64,000 nucleotides of DNA from Ailurus styani (GCA_002007465.1 LNAC01000031.1:7290069-7354068), one strand, 5' to 3'; positions 38,730-49,942 are shown, counted from the first letter of the stretch. A program made the numbers and translations. Notes: generated by a model from the sequence alone, not told the origin.

Positions 38730-39595
38730 GCATTGGATTTAATGGTTTAGGTAATAAACTCTTAAAGCAGGGGCAAGGAGAGTTTGAAGGGGCACAGAGT
38801 AAGTTTTGAAGGCAAAAAATTGACATATCTTTAATTTTAGCTGTTGTTTCAGTCACTGTTAGCATTCAGAGCTAAGTTTTTGGACTTTGCTAATCTTAAA
38901 AAGTATGTTACATATTAAAGACTTACAGAACATCAGTACCATGTGTAATTGCTATGTTGAAATCATTTCTCTGGTCTCATAGTTTAATTTTTTAAAGCTA
39001 CTTTTAATAATATTAGACTAAAACTCACATGTTTTTCATGGAGAATTTTAATGCTCTCATAATTATGTGAAAATATTATGCCTTTTAAATGCTTTTGAAA
39101 TATCTCAGCATGTATTCTTATTTACAGAATTGTCTAAATTTGATGAACTTTACATGAATGTTGGCTTTCTTCTAAACTAGAACTTGAGTATAACTTCTAA
39201 AATGGAGAATTTTTATAAAATACATGAATATATTTGGTTAAATATATTCACATGTTATACACAATCCCCAACACAATGCATAATTAAGTTTTACAGTCAG
39301 CTAAAAACTCAAAATAGTTAAAAATATGAAAATCAGAGAAATCAAATGACTTAGTAAAATTTCGTCAGCTTAGATTCATCTCATCCTCTGCATTTTTTTC
39401 AACATGTAGGAATTTTTGCTGGTATATTTTAGAATCTCATTCCTGTCTTTTTTTTTTAATCTAACCTGTTCAAACACCCCACACATTGAATAATTGCCAA
39501 CACACTGAACTTGCTGCTCTTTTTCATAAATGCCAAGTTCATCGCCACTCCAAGTCTTTTATTTCTGGGGCTGCCATCCCCAAATGTTTGCATTA
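38730..39595. other. AT-rich non-coding DNA without a gene
   Basis: Nothing recognisable. Confidence 0.6.
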
Positions 39596-39599
39596 TTAG

Positions 39600-39840
39600 G
39601 TTTTTCACAGGAGCAGCTGTAATGCCACCTTTTCCGAGATGTCCTTACTAATACCCTCATGGAAACACCATCTCTCATTCATCTTCTATCCCCTCACCCT
39701 TCTTCATTTGTCTTATATATTATTTATCTATTTACTTGTTCTTACCCATTTCCTCCACAAGTACATAAGGTCCATGATTGGATCTTTGTCTTGTTGTCCC
39801 TAAAGTACATCTACCACTGGGTGAAGGTTGGCATAACTCT
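39600..39840 (+). mobile_element. L2 LINE 3'-end fragment
   Basis: The text 'ccttactaataccctcat', then 'acaagtacataaggtccatg' and 'atctttgtcttgttgtcc' follows the L2 3' end (clusters of ctcccactagaatgtaagctcc… and 'tttttgtctgttttgttcac'). The 39659-39853 frame lies within it and is not a gene. Confidence 0.65.
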
Positions 39841-40121
39841 CTCAAAAGAATGAGGGACCAATTCTGGTAAGTGTGAGTGGGATTACACAGACTTAAATGG
39901 TGGTAAATACTGGAATTGCATATTTAACACAATTTACTAGATTAACTGTAGAGAGCAAGAGAGAGTAAAGATTTTAATGTATTTTCTATCTGGGTTACTT
40001 AGAAAAGTTGGAAAGACAATATGTAAAACTTGTCTAGAAAGAACATGGTAAATTCACCTTTGGATATAGATTAAGGCAACAAAGAGATATCCACAGAAAA
40101 GTATCCTTAGAAAAGGATTAT

Positions 40122-40338
40122 AATAGTAGTTCTCACCTAGGGGTGATTTTTGACTGCCAAAGGATATTTGACAATATCTGGAGACAATTTTTTTTTTTGT
40201 TAAAACCAGGGTTGCTATGGACTTCTAATGGGTAAGAGCTAGCAATATTGCTAACCATGCTGCTATGTGCAGGACAGCTTCCCACAATAAAGAACTGTCC
40301 AGCTTCACACATCCGTAGTGGTGATACTGAGAAACTGA
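40122..40338. mobile_element. MER5A-like (hAT-Charlie) non-autonomous DNA transposon
   Basis: Begins 'agtagttctcacctaggggt', includes 'tttgacaatatctggagaca', 'gctatgtgcaggacagcttc' and 'ccacaataaagaactgtcca', and ends 'gatactgagaaactgag'. The terminal 'gttctca'/'tgagaaac' pair is the inverted repeat expected for MER5A. No transposase. Confidence 0.85.
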
Positions 40339-40439
40339 GTTAGAAATACACATAGAGGTATAGATGGCTATATGGAAATGGTTGATGAAATGAGGGTAGA
40401 TAAATTATCAAAAAGAGTGGCTGCAGAGAGATAACAGGA

Positions 40440-40735
40440 CTAACTGACATTTATCTAGCACTTACTGTCAGACATAATTCTAGTCATTTTATGTATTTTA
40501 CTTAATCCATAAGGCAACCATGTGAGCTAGAAGCCAATATTATCATGATTCTATAGGCAAAAACATTAAAACACATAAAGAGAAGCAACCAGCTCAAAAT
40601 CATAAAGCCAGAAAATGGTAAAGAATCAAAACCAGGTAATTGGATTTTAGAGGTCAAAGTTTTGCAAACTACTGTCTTTTCCAGTAAAAGTGGGAAAAAA
40701 TAGCAGATAGAACTGGATTCTCTCAAAGCAATCTG
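40440..40735 (-). mobile_element. MIR SINE
   Basis: 'catttatctagcacttactg', 'gtattttacttaatccataa' and 'accagctcaaaatcataaag' are the reverse complement of MIR in the right order over nearly its whole length. The minus-strand frame 40502-40726 overlies it and is not a gene. Confidence 0.75.
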
Positions 40736-40739
40736 AAAT

Positions 40740-41332
40740 TGAAGAAACCCACAGGTATTCCTAAAAACCTCTCTCTCATGGTGTTGGATGCTGAAATGAG
40801 CAAAAAGAATGTTATTGGAATGTGGCTGGTGTCCTTGTGGAAAACAATTTCAGTCTAGGAAAGATAGTGGTACTCACTCAAAACTGATTGGATGTCTGTA
40901 TAGTTCTGAAGGAAATGTATTCGTCAGTAGTTTGAAGGAATATGTGGATTGAGAGAAAGATGTTTGGAGCTTAGGAATCTCAGTCTTGAGAAGCAGGAAA
41001 TAAGATTGAGTGTTAAATGTTTTGAAATAAAATTTGGCCTTTGAGGGTGCAGAAAGCTTGGAGCCACCCTATGGAGAATGTAATGAATCAACATGAAGTC
41101 AACATTTTTTAAATGTGAGACCAATGCCCACATAAACTATAAAAGCATGAGTTTGTAAAAATCCCAAATATTTACTTTTTTTCTTTTTTAATAAAGATAT
41201 AATTGATAGTTCATACTGCCTGAGACTGGGCTTGGAATGGGATATAATAAAATGTAATTGGCCAATTCATTGTTAAAATGATTGGTTATACAATGAGATG
41301 GATGAGAACGTGGTCTAGGGAAGTTGGCTGGA
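40740..41332. other. Non-coding DNA without a gene
   Basis: No recognised features. Confidence 0.6.
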
Positions 41333-41533
41333 TAAGGTCAAGGGTCTGGGAGTTGTTACAATAAATAGGAGTAAGATTAGGGGTATTGAGGCATGAGGAA
41401 TGAATAGGGCTGTAGCTCAGAAAACTCAGTTTNTAAGGTCAAGGGTCTGGGAGTTGTTACAATAAATAGGAGTAAGATTAGGGGTATTGAGGCATCAGGA
41501 ATGAATAGGGCTGTAGCTCAGAAAACTCAGTTT
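41333..41533. repeat. 100-bp duplication split by a single N (assembly scar)
   Basis: 41333-41432 and 41434-41533 are the same 100 bases with one difference (gcatgagg versus gcatcagg), separated only by an N at 41433. The N marks a joined gap, so the duplication is probably one locus represented twice. Confidence 0.95.
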
Positions 41534-41535
41534 CC

Positions 41536-41733
41536 TGGGCACCTGGGTGGCTCAGTGGGTTAAAGCCTCTGCCTTCGGCTCAGGTCATGATCTCAGGGTC
41601 CTGGGATTGAGGCCCGCATTGGGCTCCCTGCTCAGCGGTGAGCCTGCTTCCTCCATTCTCTCTCTGCCTGCCTCTCTGTCTACTTGTGATCTAATCTCTC
41701 TCTGTGTCAAATAAATAAATAAAATCTTTAAAA
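41536..41733 (+). mobile_element. Can-SINE, complete, young
   Basis: Complete SINE with caaataaataaataaaatct tail. TSD aaaactcagtttcc (41522-41535) and aaaactcaatttcc (41734-41747), one difference. The second copy of the 41.33-41.53 kb duplication runs into the left-hand TSD, so the SINE lies at the border of that scar. Confidence 0.95.
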
Positions 41734-41773
41734 AAAACTCAATTTCCCTAATTTATCCAACTCCAAGTTAGTT

Positions 41774-41923
41774 AACTATGAAGGATTGTTGCATTTTAGT
41801 CAAGTTCACAAAATTCTTTAAAAAGTAATAGCAAGTTTTCCTCTGTGAAACTATGAAGGATTGTTGCATTTTAGTCAAGTTCACAAAATTCTTTAAAAAG
41901 TAATAGCAAGTTTTCCTCTGTGA
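41774..41923. repeat. 75-bp perfect tandem duplication, no N
   Basis: 41774-41848 is repeated without any difference at 41849-41923. It lies about 240 bp after the N-scar duplication, so it may be a sequencing or merge artefact rather than a real recent duplication. Confidence 0.95.
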
Positions 41924-42419
41924 AATTTATGGGTAAGAAAACAGTTGAAAAATTTGATCTTAGATCCCGCTCCCCACTTAAACTGTTGTTCTCTGACAAT
42001 CAATGGGATGTGTGTTACTTGTTAGAAATGCAGAGTCCTGGGGCCCATCCCAGATCTATTGAATTAGAGTCTGCTTTTAACGAGATGCCCAATGATCGAT
42101 GTACCTATTACAGTTGAATAAGCGCTTACCTGGATTTCTGATTCACATACCGATTTTCTTCTGTTTTGTTGTAAACCATCAATACATATTACGTGACTCC
42201 ACATTAGTGTAGTTGAATTGGAGATTGACCTTGGGTAATGCCATGCCTTCTCAGTGTTCTGCACTACCGTCTCAGAAGTTTTTAATGTCCTGCAGAAAAT
42301 AGTTTGCAAACCACTGGCTGATGATGTTTTAAGATCTTTTATTATGTATTCACATGTTGTAATCTCTGACTGTGTGAAACTGGCCTGGCTACATGAAACG
42401 CTGAGTCTCACTCATTCTT

Positions 42420-43000
42420 GATCGCTAAATAGTTTATAATTGACATGCCATTGATGAAACCACAGTTCCTCTTGTCAAATAGAGCACTTTGTTAGACTTT
42501 AAAATTATATGTAAATTGTTTTTCTTTTTGAATTGATCTCTAGACTTTATTCACATTTACCAGTCTTTCTAAATGTTCTCTTTCTGTTCTAGATCCAATC
42601 CAGAGAACAACATTGCATTTAGTTGTCATGGCTCCCCAGCCTCCTCCGGTCTGTGAAAACATTTCAGTCTTTTCTTGTTTGTCATGACCTTGACAGTCTT
42701 GAGAAATAGGGGCTAGGTATCCTGCAGAACTGTCACCCAGTCTGGGTTTATTGAGTGTTTTTCTCAGACTAGTCTGGGGTTAGAAATTTTGGAAGAATAC
42801 TTGAAGAGTGAAGATCTCTTCCTAACCCTGTGTCAGAGAGAAATTATATCTGTGGGACATCCCTGACAATGTTAGCTTTCATTGCTCAGTTAAGGTCATG
42901 TTTGTCTGGTTTCTCTACTTAAAAGTTACTATTTTTTTTCTCTTATTTGGAAACCAGTCACTGTGTCTCAAGGGTAGGTGGATTAGGTACCATTCCTAGA
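42420..43000 (-). mobile_element. Old L1 3'-UTR fragment
   Basis: 'agatccaatccagagaacaa', 'cattgcatttagttgtcatg', 'gtcatgaccttgacagtctt' and 'ggtttctctacttaaaagtt' follow ancient L1 3' ends in reverse. The same family is represented near 6.1-6.7 kb. Confidence 0.6.
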
Positions 43001-44150
43001 AGGGGGGCTATTGCATGTGTAAATTTTTAATTTAGTTTCTCACAACTGCTCCACACTAAGTATTTGACAGGTGACATCCTAAATGGAGGACTAATCTCGG
43101 CATTCCCAGGATTAAGCAAAATACCTGGGTCGCAGTATGCATTTCAGAAATGTCCCCTTTTTAATAAACTACTTATTTCCACATGAAGTAAAACATGTCA
43201 CACATCACACGGCCTTTGTTTCTAAAAGATGAATTTTCCTCAGGTAGCAAATTTAAAAGTTTCATTAAGTGCCAGGAATTTTTATAGTCCGTACTGAATA
43301 TATTGACCAAATGATTCCAACAAGTCCTCAAAACTTGGCCAAATTAACCTATTCATAGGTTGTATAGTTTGGTATGTACTGTTTTATAAAACATACAATT
43401 CAGGGACTTTGATGTAACAATGAGTTGTCATGGCAACTAAAACTTAAAACTGTGTCAAATTATTAAGTATAAATAGATACAGATTGATATTAATTTCACC
43501 AAAATAGTACAGCTTACTATATGGACATTATATTTAAATCTTCATCTATATACAGAGGAATATATGTAATGACTTATTTTCAATAGTTTACTGCCACTGA
43601 TTAATTTTTAGGTAATACTGATAATTATGGGATAATTTAGAAGATATGGAAACATATTTTAATAGTAGATTTGGAAGTCGTCATATTTTTCCTATATTGA
43701 TTATATGTTGAAAAACAAAACCACAATGCATACTTATAAACATATATACACAGTAATAATATAAACAGTGACATGTTTCTTTATCCATTAGTATGAAAAA
43801 TGCAAACACATATACACATATATACAAAGAAGCCTTTGCACAAATGAAACAGAAAACAAGATGGCTTTCTTTATGTTAAGGTATCATATAGGAAATTTCT
43901 CTCTTTGGAGCACAAGGGTAATCTAGGAGAAAGTTTTCTATTATTTCCGATCACTGAATAATTTTCTAGTATGATCAAGAACAATGAAAAATGGTATACA
44001 TCCCTTTAAAGCAATATATTCTTGAATTGATTACCAATGCTCACAGAAAAGAAAGCTGGCTGTATTGTAACAGTGATAATTTGTATGTTTAATTATTTAT
44101 GAGGATACAACGGTCGAGTTTTTCAAAATCTTTCCATAAAGAATCCTCAG
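43001..44150. other. AT-rich non-coding DNA without a gene
   Basis: No gene or confident repeat. Confidence 0.6.
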
Positions 44151-44159
44151 TATAAATCC

Positions 44160-44660
44160 CTGTGATCTACAGTAATGCTACTTCATCTTCGCTTCCAGCC
44201 GTGCGGCATAAACCCTTTCATTAGTACATGCCTTCACTTAAGGGGATTGCTTTAACAAAGGGATCCGGCACATCATTATGACTTTTTGAGTTAAGAGATG
44301 ACTGTGGCAAAACAATAAATACCCCATCTTATTAAGATACGTCTGTTACGGCAGTACTGAGCTATTTTATATTTGGTTTCCACACAACACATTGCAGTTC
44401 CGGCAGAAACCCAGGGATGCACTCCAGAGAAACACATAATGAGGTCAGATGGAAAATCTTGTCTTGTTTCAGATATGAATTCAATCCATCCTTTCTTTCA
44501 TGTGAGACAATATTCACAGAAGGAACTGCTGCTGACATGTTTTAACTTCACTGACACTGAAAATCTTCTCTCCTCAGTTGGCGCTTTTACCCTCCACCTT
44601 AAAAGAATATCTATGCAAAATGATATCAGAGGTGGTCACACAAATTTTAAAAATCTGATT
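44160..44660. other. Candidate conserved non-coding block / enhancer (unproven)
   Basis: Repeat-free and unusually CpG-bearing for this window: gccgtgcggca (44197-44207), gatccggcac, tacgtctgttacggcag and gttccggcag. The frame 44373-44726 (plus, 117 codons) shows no recognised domain and probably exists by chance. Retained CpGs in AT-rich, otherwise decayed DNA hint at constraint or low methylation, but alignment is needed. Confidence 0.35.
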
Positions 44661-44939
44661 ATATTTGTTTATTCACCTCTTGCTATATTCACTACACAAT
44701 TGTGCCAGCTAATTTTTGCCTTATGAAATATGAATAATGAAAATCAGTGCTTGTTGGGGCCTTTTTTTTTTTTTGCACTGTGTATTGGAAGCCTAGAATC
44801 TTGTAAATTGGGCAGGAGAAGCAGAAGATAAAATAGCAGGGAAGGGGATAAAGAAAAAAAATAATGGTTTTATATTTTCAAAACCACAGCCTTGGCATTT
44901 AGCTGTCACAACGAGATTCGTCACTTTAAAACCATCCCC

Positions 44940-44960
44940 TAGATCCGCGCGGCGTGATAC
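44940..44960. other. Isolated CpG cluster
   Basis: gatccgcgcggcgtgatac has four CpGs within 12 bases (44945-44956). This is rare in an AT-rich, CpG-poor window. It lies about 300 bp beyond the block at 44.16-44.66 kb. Confidence 0.7.
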
Positions 44961-45598
44961 TGTGAAGTCAGAACAATGTGTCAAGACCTGGCTCCCCATC
45001 CTTCACGTAACTATTAGAGTAACAACTAAAGAAATAATTCAGCATTATTTGACTTAAAATTACTCATACCAATCCCTAGTTAGTCTTTTTTTCCTTTGCA
45101 CACTCAATTTAATTCCGTGCCTTCTAATAAGGAACACTGGAGTAACCTAAATCTAGGAATTGAGTTGCCAACAGAAAACAGGGGAGACACATGATGGACA
45201 CATGATCTTTGTTAGAAATAACAAAGCACGATACAGAAAGATGTTCTAAACGGTTAAAAATATTAATGTTTCTTGGAATGTATGCTCTGTGTCTCAGAAG
45301 AGATTGTGTATGAAACTTTGGTTCTATAAAAAAAATACTCATAGATTTCTTATGGTCCTCATTCCCCATTTAGCTTTGCTGTGTCTTAATTTGTGAGGAA
45401 CATGTCCACAGGGATGTAATAAACAAACGAAGAATGGTAAATCATCATGGTCCCAACATTCAGCCTTAGCGTCCTCAATCTGCCCTCAGGAGGCAGCTGT
45501 TTCATCTGAGCCTGCCCTCTCGGCATCTGCGCTTCTGCCTCCATAAAAAGGAAGGTGAAACTATATTCTCTTAAATTCTTCCTAAACTCTGTTTTTAA

Positions 45599-45746
45599 GG
45601 GATGCCTGGGTGGTTCATTCGGTGGAGTGTCTGCCTTTGGCTCTGGTCATGACCTCAGGGTCCTGTGATCTAGCCCTGCACCAGTCCAGGCCTGTGCTCA
45701 GCAGGGAGCCTGCTTGTCCTTCTCCCTCTTCCCCTCCTGCTGCTTG

Positions 45747-45791
<45 letters not shown>

Positions 45792-45806
45792 AAATAATAA
45801 AATCTC
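45599..45806 (+). mobile_element. Can-SINE, older subfamily, with expanded CT tract
   Basis: Head gatgcctgggtggttcattc is diverged from the other copies, with a long CT repeat and the tail caaataaataataaaatc. TSD taaactctgtttttaa (45583-45598) and taaactctatttttaa (45807-45822), one difference. Probably an older subfamily. Confidence 0.93.
45750..45787. repeat. (CT)n microsatellite inside the SINE
   Basis: About 18 CT units grown from the SINE's own CT-rich tract. Likely variable. Confidence 0.95.
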
Positions 45807-45822
45807 TAAACTCTATTTTTAA

Positions 45823-46294
45823 AAGAGTTCCAACTCTAATGATACATCTTATTATGTGAGTGTAAAACTAAACTAGTGATCATTTGTCCTGGGCTCTGTT
45901 TTGTATGTGCAAGTATTGATGGTGACTAACTTAATCTCTCTGTATTTTTTGAGAACATACAAGACCTATTTAAAGGGGGACAGTTATCACCTCCAATAAC
46001 AATGTGCCTTGAGTTCGGCGGAGAACATTATAAATTAATACAAATCAGTATTCCTCTTGCCATCCTAAACAAATTTTGAAAATGTCAGATTTATCTAAAA
46101 CACAATAAATGCTTTTGGCCAAATGACTTAGTTCTAATACATGAGTCTATGTGGCAGCTTTTGAACCTGTCTACCTTCATAGAAATCCAGAGTCAAAATG
46201 AAAATATAGCCAATACTGGGGACTGAATAGAAGAGTCAAGTGATATTTTGTAAGAAATCAAATTCTCATACTTCGTTCTTAATGAGGTATCAGA
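45823..46294. other. Non-coding DNA without a gene
   Basis: Nothing recognisable. Confidence 0.6.
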
Positions 46295-46360
46295 TGTGAA
46301 AATTCCCAGCACAGGCTTTGGCATTCAGTACATGCTCAGTAAACACTGAATAAATTAAAG
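46295..46360 (+). mobile_element. L2/MIR 3'-end scrap
   Basis: 'ccagcacaggctttggcatt' and 'cagtacatgctcagtaaaca' reproduce the common L2/MIR 3' end (…gcctggcacatagtaggtgctcaataaa…). Short. Confidence 0.6.
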
Positions 46361-47127
46361 TAATGAAGACCATGTATCAATAAGTATAAAAGTTTAATAA
46401 AAGAAGAAAAGATACTTTTGTAGAAACTTTGTTTTTAATTCCATTTTCTTTATCGTTAAATTCATGGTATAGGAATAATAAATGACCTATACTGTGGTTC
46501 ACAAAATTATCCAATATATAATTTTGTTTTAAAAACTATATTTTAAGTTATAAATATATAAATTTCTTTATAAAAATGAGTTCAAAATTATAAAGATAAA
46601 ATCCACTTGACAGTGCAATTCCCTGTGCCCACTCCTGAAAATTCTTCTCGGTCCATTAAAAATGATTTCATAGACACAAAAGCATGTTTGTGTGCAAAGT
46701 TACTTTAAATATTTTTATTGTGGTATGTGTCTATATGTACATATTATGGAATTTATATTTAACCATCTTAAATGTACAAGCCAGTGGCATTAATTACATA
46801 CACAATGTTATGCAACCATCACCACTATGTATTTTTAAGCATTTCATCACCCTAAACAAAAACTCTACCCACTAAGCAGTAATTCTTCATTTCCTTCTTC
46901 CCTCAGTCTCTACTAACTTCAAATCTACTTCCTCTATTTATCAACTAGCCTGCTCTAGGTATTTCATGTAAGTGCAATCATACTATTTTTGTCCTTTTCT
47001 GTCTGGCTTATTTCACTCAATATAATGTTTCTAAGGTTCATGTATGTTGTAGCATGTATAAAAATTTCAAGGCTGAATAGCATTCTATTTTATGTGTATA
47101 TCACATTTTATTTATCCATTGTCTTTC

Positions 47128-47325
47128 TTTTTTTTTTTTTTTTTTTTAAAGTTTTTTTTTTTTTTTTTCACGGGGGGNNNNNNNNNNNNNNNNNNNNNNN
47201 NNNNNNNNNNNNNNNNNNNNNNNNNNNNNNNNNNNNNNNNNNNNNNGGGCCTCGATCCCAGGACCCTGAGATCATGACCTGAGCCGAAAGCAGAGGCTTT
47301 AACCCACTGAGCCACCCAGGCGCCC
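47128..47325 (-). mobile_element. Can-SINE with an internal sequence gap
   Basis: Reverse-orientation SINE ending 'gagccacccaggcgccc', with perfect 15-bp TSD tatccattgtctttc at 47113-47127 and 47326-47340. Bases 47178-47246 (69) are N. The text before the N run (T-run, then cacgggggg) looks unreliable. By comparison with intact copies, the purine-rich middle of the SINE is missing. Confidence 0.93.
47178..47246. other. Assembly gap (69 N)
   Basis: Unsequenced stretch inside a young SINE, in the place of its low-complexity GA-rich part. Confidence 0.99.
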
Positions 47326-47597
47326 TATCCATTGTCTTTCGATGGACACTTTTGTTTCCACTTTTCAGCTATATTAAATAATCTGTAATGAACATAAATG
47401 TAGAAATATCTTGTTTGATTCCCTGTTTTCAGTTTTTTGGGGTACATACCTAAGAGTGGAATTGCTGAATCATATAATAATTCTGTTTAACTTTTTGAAG
47501 AACTGTTAAACTGCTTTCCATTGTGGTTTCACCATTTTACAACCCTGCCAGCAATGTACAAGGATTCCAATTTCTGCCATTTCCACCAACATCTATT

Positions 47598-47752
47598 TTT
47601 TTACTTATTTATTTGTATTTATTTTTATTTTTTAAGTAGGCTCCATGCCCAGTGCAGAGCCCAATGTGGGGCTTGAACTGACAACCGTGTGATTAAGACC
47701 TGAGCCCAAATCAAGATTTGGATGCTTAACCAACTGAGCCTCCCAGGCCACC
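47598..47752 (-). mobile_element. Can-SINE, old, diverged
   Basis: Reverse orientation: 'aagtaggctccatgcccagt', 'gagcccaatgtggggcttga', 'gcttaaccaactgagcctcc', 'caggccacc'. Flanks catctattttt / cctctattttt are a likely eroded duplication. Probably an early carnivore subfamily. Confidence 0.78.
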
Positions 47753-47840
47753 TCTATTTTTCCAGTTTTAAAAGAAAGCATCCTATGGGTATGCAATGGT
47801 ATCTCATTGTGGGTTTGATTAACATTTCCCTAATGACTAA

Positions 47841-47982
47841 TGATGTCAAGCATCTTTTCATGAGATAATTGGCTGCTTGGGTATATGTCTTTGAAGAAAT
47901 ATGAGTTATTTTCTCCTTGNTGATGTCAAGCATCTTTTCATGAGATAATTGGCTGCTTGGGTATATGTCTTTGAAGAAATAT
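47841..47982. repeat. 62-bp duplication around a single N, with 31-bp deletion in the first copy
   Basis: 47841-47902 equals 47921-47982; N at 47920. After the first copy comes gagttattttctccttg (47903-47919), which matches 48014-48030. The first copy therefore lacks the 31 bases at 47983-48013 and looks like a deletion allele or mis-merged end of the same L1. Confidence 0.93.
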
Positions 47983-48295
47983 CTATGAAAGTCTTTTGCC
48001 CATTATTTTAATTGAGTTATTTTCTTCTTATTACTGAGTTGTAGGAGGTTTTAAAGTATATTTTGGACATTAACCCTTATTAGACATATAACTTTTGAAT
48101 ATTTTAACCCATTCTGTAAGTTGCTTTTTTTATTTTCTTTATGATGTTTTTTGATGAACAGTTTTTAATTTAGATGCAAGTCAGGTTTTCTATTTCTTGT
48201 TTGTTGCTCATGCTTTTGGTGTCCCAAGAATCTGTTGCCAACTCAAAGATCATGAAGATTTGCTCATATGATTTTTTCTCAGAGTTTTATAGTTT

Positions 48296-48428
48296 TAGCC
48301 CTTATGTTAGGCCATTTGTCCATATTGGGTTAATTATTGTATGTGCTCTGAAGTAGGAGTCNTAGCCCTTATGTTAGGCCATTTGTCCATATTGGGTTAA
48401 TTATTGTATGTGCTCTGAAGTAGGGGTC
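48296..48428. repeat. 66-bp duplication around a single N (assembly scar)
   Basis: 48296-48361 and 48363-48428 differ only once (gtaggagtc versus gtaggggtc); N at 48362. Confidence 0.95.
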
Positions 48429-48861
48429 TATGTTTTTTTTACATATTAAAATCCAGCTATCCAGATGTGTTAGCACCATTTGGTAAAGACACTATTGTTT
48501 CCTTATTGAGTGGACTTGGTATCTTTGCTGAAAATCAATTGGCCATAGATCCATGTGTTGATTTATGAACTCGAATTTCTCTTCCATTGGTCTGTATATC
48601 TATCTTAATGACAAGTACCACAATGTTTTGATTGCTGTAGCCTTGTAGTAAGTTTTGAAATTAGGAAGAATGAATCCTCCAATTTTGTTCTTCCTTTTCA
48701 AGAATGTTTTGACTATTCAGGGCACTTTGAAACTTCAAATGAATTTGAGGGTCACATCTTCTATTTCTGCAAAAAGGACTATTGGAATTGTGATAAGAGT
48801 TGTGTTGAATCTGTAGATTGCATTGAATAGTATTAACAACTTAACAGTATTTTATTAGGAT

Positions 48862-49053
48862 TCATGAATATAAGATGTCTTTCCAATTACTTAGTTCTTC
48901 TTTACTTTTTTTCACTAATGTTTTATAGTTTTCAGTATATGGGAATTTTATCTCCTTGGTGAAATTTATTCCTAGGTATTTTAATCTTTTATATGTTATT
49001 ATAAATAAGATTATTCTCTTAATTTTCTTTGGGATTGTTGTTACTGATTGCAA
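48862..49053 (-). pseudogene. L1 ORF2 remnant, region after reverse transcriptase
   Basis: Peptide KYLGINFTKEIKFPYTENY followed by KTLVKKSKEELSNWKDI aligns by eye with the L1 ORF2 motif 'KYLGINLTKEVKDLYxENYKTLLKEIKEDxNKWKDIPCS', which follows the catalytic core. Short, isolated. Confidence 0.92.
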
Positions 49054-49510
49054 CTGATTTGTGTGTTGATCTTGTAATCTGTAACTTTGTTAAATGCATT
49101 TATTAATTTTAGTAGCTTTCTTGTAGATTCTCTGTCTTGTTTTTTTCCTATATGTAGGATCTTTTCATCTGTGAATGGAGATTGATTTGCTATTTCCTTC
49201 ACAATTTGGACACCTCTTATTTTCCCTGTTTTAGCTAGAAATTCCAGTAAAATATGTAATAAGAGTGGTAAAAACAGGTATCCTTTCTTGTTCCTGATCC
49301 TCTTAGAATGATTTTACTTTTTTACCAATGAGTATATTGTTACCTAGGGGTTTTTCATAAATGCCCTTTCTCCTATGAAGAAAATCCCCTTCAATTACTA
49401 GCCTCCCCTTCTTTCAGTCACAAGAGTATTGGATTTTGTCACATGCCTTTTCTGCATCTTGTGTAATAATCATGATTTTTTCCTTCATCCTGTTAAAGTA
49501 GTGTATTATA

Positions 49511-49528
49511 TTGATTGATTGATTGATT
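49511..49528. repeat. (GATT)n short tandem repeat
   Basis: About four GATT/TTGA units inside the old L1, grown from the normal 'attgattgattt' of ORF2. Confidence 0.85.
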
Positions 49529-49711
49529 TTCTAATGTTGAAGTACCATTCCATTCCTTGGATAATTTCGTCATGTTGTATAATACTTTTAATATGCTTTT
49601 GGATTTGGTGTATTTTGTTGAGAAATTTTCACATTTCTATTAAGATTTATTCAGTGAATTTATTTTTCTGTGATATTTTTATTTGGCTTCAGTGTGGAGG
49701 TAATGTGGCCC

Positions 49712-49942
49712 TCATAGAATAAATGAGGAGGTGTTCTCTTTTATTTTTTGGAAGCGTTTGAGAAGGATTGGTATTAATTCTTTAAATGTTTGATAGAGTG
49801 CACCAGTGAAGTCATCTGGTCTTGGACTTTTCTTTCTTAGTAGGTTTTTTGAGTACTGATAAAATCTCTTATTATAGGTCTGTTTAGATTTTCTATTTTT
49901 TCTTGAATCAGTTTCAGTAACGTGTGTGTTTCTGAAATTCAT
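49712..49942 (-). pseudogene. L1 ORF2 reverse-transcriptase N-terminal remnant
   Basis: Contains [19 protein letters not shown] followed by [12 protein letters not shown], the L1 reverse-transcriptase entry motif ('[31 protein letters not shown]'), with the two invariant G residues of that motif replaced (G to R and G to D). Confidence 0.93.

Noticed and set aside
44373..44726. 117-codon plus-strand frame
   Set aside because: No domain, no homology I can recognise, no sign of exon boundaries in register.
45750..45787. Stand-alone CT microsatellite
   Set aside because: It is an expansion of the SINE's own CT tract, reported as such.
46989..47315. Open frames containing runs of X
   Set aside because: They read through the 69-N gap and poly-T; meaningless.
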